Assembly (NCBI GenBank): GCA_965247815.1
Contig: CBDFHW010000006.1
Span: forward strand, 1 to 64,000
DNA: 64,000 nt
Direction of reading: 5' to 3'
Source: CBDAQA01 sp965247815
GTDB taxonomy: Bacteria > Planctomycetota > Phycisphaerae > Tepidisphaerales > Tepidisphaeraceae
Shown here: positions 59,727 to 64,000 of the stretch, piece after piece
Numbering within the stretch: position 1 is the first letter of the stretch
Layout: the number at the start of each line of letters is the position of its first letter
Notes under the pieces: model-generated
What the model saw: the letters and a program-made list of their open reading frames with translations, nothing else
Databases searched by the model: none
What the model was told of the DNA's origin: nothing
Position numbers and translations under genes: made by a program

Positions 59727-60151
59727 TCGCGGCTGAAGCAGCTCAAGAGGCGCAAAGATGACATCCACAATGGATATCCGCTTTTTGACTTCTAAACGCA
59801 GGCGCGGGCTTGCACAAACGGCCTTGAGTGAACGGCACTCATGGACGCGCCTTTTTAGCTTCAGATGCTCTAACAACGGACAGCACTGAAAACAAGAATA
59901 ACAGCGAGGCCATTTTTTATCCGTGTGCTCCGTGCTATCCGTGGTTGAAAAATTTTAGATTGAAATAAGTGACTCGCTATAAGAATCTCGCTCAACCATC
60001 AATCCCATTGCTGTAGATCGACGCGACAGGAATTCGTCGGAAAGCAAGAATCAGCGTTGCGTTGGGCGAAGACTTCGGAACAATGTCCCGCATCCAGTTT
60101 GTGACGTGCTCCGAATCTTGGTGCTTCGACCAATACATACGGGGAGATCAT
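59727..60151. other. 425-base spacer with a TCCGTG short-period repeat
   Basis: No gene is seen. At 59919-59943 the sequence reads TCCGTGTGC, TCCGTGCTA, TCCGTGGTT: three 9-base units beginning TCCGTG, followed by GAAAAA. The end of the spacer contains GGGGAG (60141-60146), the ribosome site of the next gene. Confidence 0.6.
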
Positions 60152-60976
60152 TTGCGGTTTTTACAAACATCGATGTTCGGCATGGGATTGGCAATGACTG
60201 CGACCGCTTTCGCGGCGGGACCGATCACGTTGACCGGGCGGGTTCATGATTTTAATGCCGGCGGGGGCGAGTTCGAGATCGTAAATTTTAACTCGCAGAC
60301 ACCGAGCGCGTATTTCGCGAACAATCAGAACAACAAGATCGAACGGGGCATCGTTGGCCCGATGGGGTCGCCGCTGGGAGCAAATGGCCTGCCGGTGTAT
60401 TCGGCCACGCGGGAGGCGGGTTTTTACAACACCGTTCCGGACGCGAACCTGTTCAACAACTGGTTCAAGGACGCGCCGGGCGTGAACGTCGGGCTCGACG
60501 TGCCGATCACTTTTAGTGACCTCGGCGGAGGTATGTATGATTACGAGAGCACCAGCTTTACACCGATCGACAACCAGGGGTTCGGCAATCAGGGCAACGC
60601 GCACGACTATCACTTCACGATACAGCTAAGCCGGAGCTTCGTGTACCAGCCGGGGCAGAGCGTCGTCGCGACCTCGGACGATGACCTTTGGGTCTTCATC
60701 GACCACAAATTGGCGATCGACATCGGCGGGATCCACGGCGGGTACCAGTGGGCAGTAAACCTCGATTCGCTCGGGCTGACCGCCGGGCAGAGCTACCCGT
60801 TCGACCTGTTTTACGCCGAGCGAAACACGCCGGGCTCGGCGTTCGGACTGAAGACGAATATCCTGTCGTCGGTGCCGGAACCGTCGAGTTTGTTGATGCT
60901 GGCAACGGTTCCGTTCGCGGGGTCACTGTCGCGACGACGAGTCGCGTCGCGGCCCACTCGCGATGGAAACCGATGA
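60152..60976 (+). CDS. PEP-CTERM protein with fibro-slime domain
   Basis: The TTG at 60152 is chosen because GGGGAG lies five bases upstream and the resulting leader (RFLQTSMFGMGLAMTATAFAAG) is a proper signal peptide. The frame is open to 60062 without signal character. The 274-residue protein contains the fibro-slime domain: GRVHDFNAGGGEFEIVNF at the start and SDDDLWVFIDHKLAIDIGGIHG later. The domain is known from Fibrobacter and slime-mould surface proteins and may bind carbohydrate. The C-terminus VPEPSSLLMLATVPFAGSLSRRR is a PEP-CTERM signal. Confidence 0.85.
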   Translation: MRFLQTSMFGMGLAMTATAFAAGPITLTGRVHDFNAGGGEFEIVNFNSQTPSAYFANNQNNKIERGIVGPMGSPLGANGLPVYSATREAGFYNTVPDANLFNNWFKDAPGVNVGLDVPITFSDLGGGMYDYESTSFTPIDNQGFGNQGNAHDYHFTIQLSRSFVYQPGQSVVATSDDDLWVFIDHKLAIDIGGIHGGYQWAVNLDSLGLTAGQSYPFDLFYAERNTPGSAFGLKTNILSSVPEPSSLLMLATVPFAGSLSRRRVASRPTRDGNR

Positions 60977-61039
60977 TGACCTACGCCGAGGCGCAAATTT
61001 TAAAAAACACCAGCTTCACTTAATTGCTGAGTTTCATTG

Positions 61040-61767
61040 ATGGCAACTGAATCTCGCATCCTCGACCTTCTCGACAGCTGGCGTGAGTTGCCGGCTTATC
61101 AGTTGGAACGTCGGGCGGACGTGTTTTTCGCTGCGTATCTTCCGCAGTTTTTGTCTCATAAATTCTGCAAGCCGGTCAGCGAAATTCTCATTCCTGAGTT
61201 TCCTTTCCATCTCAAGTCCCTCTACCCAGACAAACCGCGGAAAAAAGACGACAGTTGCCGACTTGACTATCTTGCACTGAGTGTCGACTTGGCGGATGCA
61301 TACTTTATAGAACTCAAGACGGACCTCCGGTCAGTGGGTAAACCGCAGAAGCAAAGAATGGCTGATGCAAAAGCGGCAGGTTTCCAAGCACTTCTCGAGG
61401 GAGTGAAGAAGATTGTTGGCGCTTGCACGAACACCACGGCTGACAGTACGTCCCTCCAAAAGTACTGTTGTCTGTTGAAGCTTTTGGAGAAAAATAGCCT
61501 CATCTCGCTTCCTGAGAATTTAGTTCGCCATTTTGCTTAAAAACGAGTAAGTCGATCGTGAGAGCCTGCTTAAAAGATGTGAACGTTACTAACATCGAGT
61601 CGCAAATTCATTTGTTATATCTTCAGCCCTACAAGGGAAATCAGTCACCCAGCGACATCGATTTTCACGAATACGCAAGTTTTCTTAGAACGTTGACGGA
61701 TGATTCACTCGCGCTGCGTTTTGCAAGGTCGTTGGAACTGTGGGCACCATTCAAGCAGGATTCTTAG
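61040..61767 (+). pseudogene. Nuclease-like hypothetical protein, split by a frameshift
   Basis: Two frames together encode one coherent protein. The first runs from the ATG at 61040 (MATESRILDLLDSWRELPAY) to NLVRHFA and a stop at 61538-61540. The second continues from CLKTSKSIVRACLKDVNVTN to the stop at 61765-61767. One extra T in the run TTTT at 61531-61534 would join them without loss. The segment RLDYLALSVDLADAYFIELKTD has the D...E-x-K spacing of PD-(D/E)XK nuclease-like folds, but no experimentally known family is recalled. The codons are more A/T-rich than those of surrounding genes, suggesting foreign origin. Confidence 0.55.
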
Positions 61768-61948
61768 CCGGCAACACGCTTTGCCGAGTCGGTTCGGCGC
61801 TGGAAGGATCGAGCTGGTCGATAGTGCGAATTCACCTTGTCACGGTGTCGTTCGACGGTCGGGCCGACGGGTGTGCACCCGCGGCTTCGTCGGGGGGAAG
61901 GCATTTCCACAGCGATGAACCTTCGCTGGGGCTTGGTATAGTCTAGCG

Positions 61949-62443
61949 ATGCCGACACCGAATATTCGCCTGGCGACGCTGGCCGACTGCGAGGCGATTC
62001 ATGACATTTATAACTATTATGTGACGCATTCGACCTGCACGTATCAGACCGAGCCGGACCCGATCGAGGTCCGGCGGGCGTGGTTTTCTGCGCGGGGGGT
62101 GGAGCACCCGGTGACGGTGGCCGAACTGGACGGCGTGGTCGTCGCGTGGGGGGCGTTGTCGCGGTTTCATCCGCGGGCGGCGTACCGGCGGACGGTGGAG
62201 AATGCCGTGTACGTCCATCACGCGCATCACGGTCGGGGGATAGGCCGGGCGGTGCTGGCGGATCTATTACTGCGGGCGAAGTCGCTGGACCATCACACGG
62301 TGATCGCGTTGGTGTCGGCCGAGCAGACCGCGAGCCTGGCGCTGCACGAGAAGGCGGGATTCGTGCGCGCGGGGCGATTGTCTCAAGCCGGTTTCAAGTT
62401 CGACCAGTGGCTGGACGTGGTTTATCTGCAGAAAATGCTGTGA
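61949..62443 (+). CDS. GNAT acetyltransferase (phosphinothricin/methionine-sulfone type)
   Basis: This 164-residue protein has the GNAT core. It opens IRLATLADCEAIHDIYNYYVTHSTCTYQTEP, as in the Pat/YncA group. The acetyl-CoA loop is VHHAHHGRGIGRAVLADLL and the C-terminal motif is SLALHEKAGFVRAGRL. Members acetylate glutamate analogues such as phosphinothricin or methionine sulfoximine; the true substrate is not known. It converges with the next gene, three bases away. Confidence 0.85.
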   Translation: MPTPNIRLATLADCEAIHDIYNYYVTHSTCTYQTEPDPIEVRRAWFSARGVEHPVTVAELDGVVVAWGALSRFHPRAAYRRTVENAVYVHHAHHGRGIGRAVLADLLLRAKSLDHHTVIALVSAEQTASLALHEKAGFVRAGRLSQAGFKFDQWLDVVYLQKML

Positions 62444-62446
62444 AGC

Positions 62447-62743
62447 TCAGTGCTCGTCCAGCGATTCGCCACGCTCGCGGACGAGGTCTTCTACGAACGT
62501 TTTGTTGTCGTCGGCGACGAAAAAGAAGAGCGCGAAGTCGGCGAGCTTGATAACCAAGTCAGAATCGCCATCCGTATTGCAGCCGCCCAGCGCGATTCGT
62601 TCGATGTCGGACTCGTGTTGCCGCATGTACTGGGTAATCTGTTCCATTCGCGCGTCGAAACGGAGGATCAATTCGCGCCGAAGCCGGCGCATGTCCTCTT
62701 CGCTCAACCCTGAAGCTAATTCGCGGATCTCTTCGTCGGTCAT
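62447..62743 (-). CDS. Small hypothetical protein
   Basis: The ATG at 62743 (MTDEEIRELASGLSEEDMRR) follows an AAGGGG site at seven to eight bases; the frame is open ten codons further. The 98-residue product is an acidic helical segment followed by beta-like sequence (DSDLVIKLADFALFFFVADDN). It is not recognised as a known family. It is separated from dnaE by about 100 bases on the same strand. Confidence 0.6.
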   Translation of the reverse strand: MTDEEIRELASGLSEEDMRRLRRELILRFDARMEQITQYMRQHESDIERIALGGCNTDGDSDLVIKLADFALFFFVADDNKTFVEDLVRERGESLDEH

Positions 62744-62843
62744 GAACAACCCCTTACGTATGTTGGTCCTCAATTCATCTTACACCGTGCCCGGTGAAAA
62801 AAGGGACCCTAACCCGGGGGGTAGTTCAAAATTTTAGCAATAA

Positions 62844-64000
62844 TCAGTCTGAGGCCTCCAATTCTGCATCTATTGCAGCCTCGGCCATGATGGGAATGGG
62901 GATCTCGTCCGCGGGCTCGTCTTTGAATAACCGCTGTTGTTCGAGACGTTTACGACGCTTGCTGCCCGCGCCGGCGAGGTCGACGCTGTTGTTCCCGAGC
63001 AGCTGCTCGAGATCCCCCACCAGCAGCGGCGTCGGTTTGACGGCATGCTGGCGGTCGATCTGCATCGTGACTTTTCCAGTCGGCGTATTGACCTGGAAAT
63101 AGACCGGCGACCCGCCTTTGTGTTTGGCCAGCAAGGGGGGGATGTCCGCGATCATTTTCGCGTCGTGCCGGGTCCCGTCCAGCTTGATCGCGACCGCCGT
63201 CGTCAACCGGGCGACGGCGTCCGCCAGTGGGATCACTTCGTTGACCATCAGACTGGGGATCTCGCGCTTTTTGTCGACCTTCCCTTTGACGAACACGATC
63301 GAATCGGTCGCGACGGCGGTCGGGTATTTCGCGGTCACTTCGGCGAAGGTCTCGGCGAACATCGTGCCGTCGATCTGCCCGTCGAGGTCTTCCATGGTGA
63401 TGATCGCCATCGGCATGCCGGCCGACCGGCCGTTCTTGGTGACGACTTTTTTCACCCGGCTGATCATCCCCCCGATCATCACCTCGGTGCCCTCGGTGAG
63501 CAGCATCGCCTCTTTGGTGCTGGCGGTGGTGTACCGCTCGATGGCGGCCTGCTGCTCGGTCAACGGATGGCTGCTGATGTAAAAACCGAGAAGTTCCTTC
63601 TCAAATTTGAGCAGCTCGGAATTTTCGAATTCGTCGACATCGGGCAGGGACGACCCCATGGTCTGCGCCATCGACGGCGCGGCGGGCCCCCCGCCGCCGA
63701 ACATGCTCATCTGCCCGCTGCGGCGGTCGTTCTGGGTCTGCTGGCCCATCTCGACCGCCCGGTCGAGGATCTGCACGAGCTGCGCCCGCTTGGCTTTCAT
63801 CGAATTAAACGCGCCACATTTCACAAGGGCTTCGATGGTGCCCCGCGTCACTTGCCGGAGATCGATCCGTTCGCAGAAGTCGTACAGGTTGGCGTACAGG
63901 CCTTTGTCGGTCCGGTTCAGGCTTATCGCCTCGACCGCTTTTTCACCGACGCCCCGCACGGCGGCGAGCCCGAAACGAATGACGCCTTCCATTTTAGGTT
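62844..64000 (-). CDS. dnaE: DNA polymerase III alpha subunit, C-terminal part (5' end outside window)
   Basis: The frame is open to the window edge, so at least 384 residues of a protein of roughly 1150 are present. The segment IRFGLAAVRGVGEKAVEAI and KCGAFNSMKAKRAQLVQILDRA are the helix-hairpin-helix end of the polymerase fingers/thumb region. KFEKELLGFYISSHPL follows. The OB-fold is recognisable in EVMIGGMISRVKKVVTKNG and MAIITMEDLDGQIDG. A short basic segment (KRRKRLEQQRLF) and an acidic tail close the protein. This is the catalytic subunit of the replicase. No PHP domain or catalytic aspartates are visible because they lie beyond the window. Confidence 0.95.
   Translation of the reverse strand, partial: PKMEGVIRFGLAAVRGVGEKAVEAISLNRTDKGLYANLYDFCERIDLRQVTRGTIEALVKCGAFNSMKAKRAQLVQILDRAVEMGQQTQNDRRSGQMSMFGGGGPAAPSMAQTMGSSLPDVDEFENSELLKFEKELLGFYISSHPLTEQQAAIERYTTASTKEAMLLTEGTEVMIGGMISRVKKVVTKNGRSAGMPMAIITMEDLDGQIDGTMFAETFAEVTAKYPTAVATDSIVFVKGKVDKKREIPSLMVNEVIPLADAVARLTTAVAIKLDGTRHDAKMIADIPPLLAKHKGGSPVYFQVNTPTGKVTMQIDRQHAVKPTPLLVGDLEQLLGNNSVDLAGAGSKRRKRLEQQRLFKDEPADEIPIPIMAEAAIDAELEASD

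Noticed and set aside
59727..59876. Short minus-strand frame around 59649-59876
   Set aside because: It overlaps the coupled membrane-protein gene, has no ribosome site and no coherent composition.

Overview
The window is high-GC DNA from a planctomycete, most likely a member of the Phycisphaerae (Tepidisphaerales-like). Two giant surface proteins carry the planctomycete N-terminal LE-x-R leader motif and calcium-loop dockerin-like repeats built around GSDYTLID. There are also three PEP-CTERM proteins, a GloVer tandem-repeat protein, a sulfatase, and many small extracytoplasmic hydrolases. No rRNA or tRNA gene, CRISPR array, integrase or transposase was recognised. All assignments come from reading the sequence; no database search was run.

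Layout. 1-2.7 kb: the 3' end of a type II secretion/pilus ATPase, then a histidine kinase/response regulator pair. 2.9-10.9 kb: two adjacent surface proteins with the same leader and tail design (PQQ-like propeller; 21-repeat GloVer). 11-13.9 kb: sulfatase, outer-membrane barrel, small protein. 14-15.9 kb: Na/Pi cotransporter with a Pho-box-like promoter. 16-21.4 kb: ABC permease, BatA/VWA protein, DUF58 protein and a small coiled coil. 21.7-25.2 kb: a 1159-residue protein resembling PPi-type PEP carboxykinase. 25.4-32.2 kb: YVTN propeller and a translationally coupled RND efflux operon. 32.3-37.7 kb: a giant FHA/coiled-coil membrane protein. 38-44.9 kb: gatB, a decayed tag, an aldehyde dehydrogenase and gyrA. 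45-54.6 kb: two SGNH hydrolases, an alpha/beta hydrolase, S1/P1 nuclease, membrane proteins, an Eis-like acetyltransferase, a PEP-CTERM protein and an M48 protease. 54.6-61.8 kb: a less GC-rich accessory stretch rich in small or broken genes. 61.9-64 kb: a GNAT, a small protein and the 3' half of dnaE.

Two themes run through the window. First, intergenic spaces are loaded with palindromic elements whose two inverted arms each hold a small hairpin (REPIN-like). At least seven sequence families occur, several sharing an outer TTTAGCC, along with short-period degenerate repeats, some as inverted pairs. Some of these repeats reach into gene ends and supply stop codons. Second, several genes are interrupted: tag by an amber codon and a probable lost start, an amidase and a nuclease-like gene by apparent one-base losses in homopolymers, and two small genes at their 5' ends. 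These may be real decay or assembly errors.
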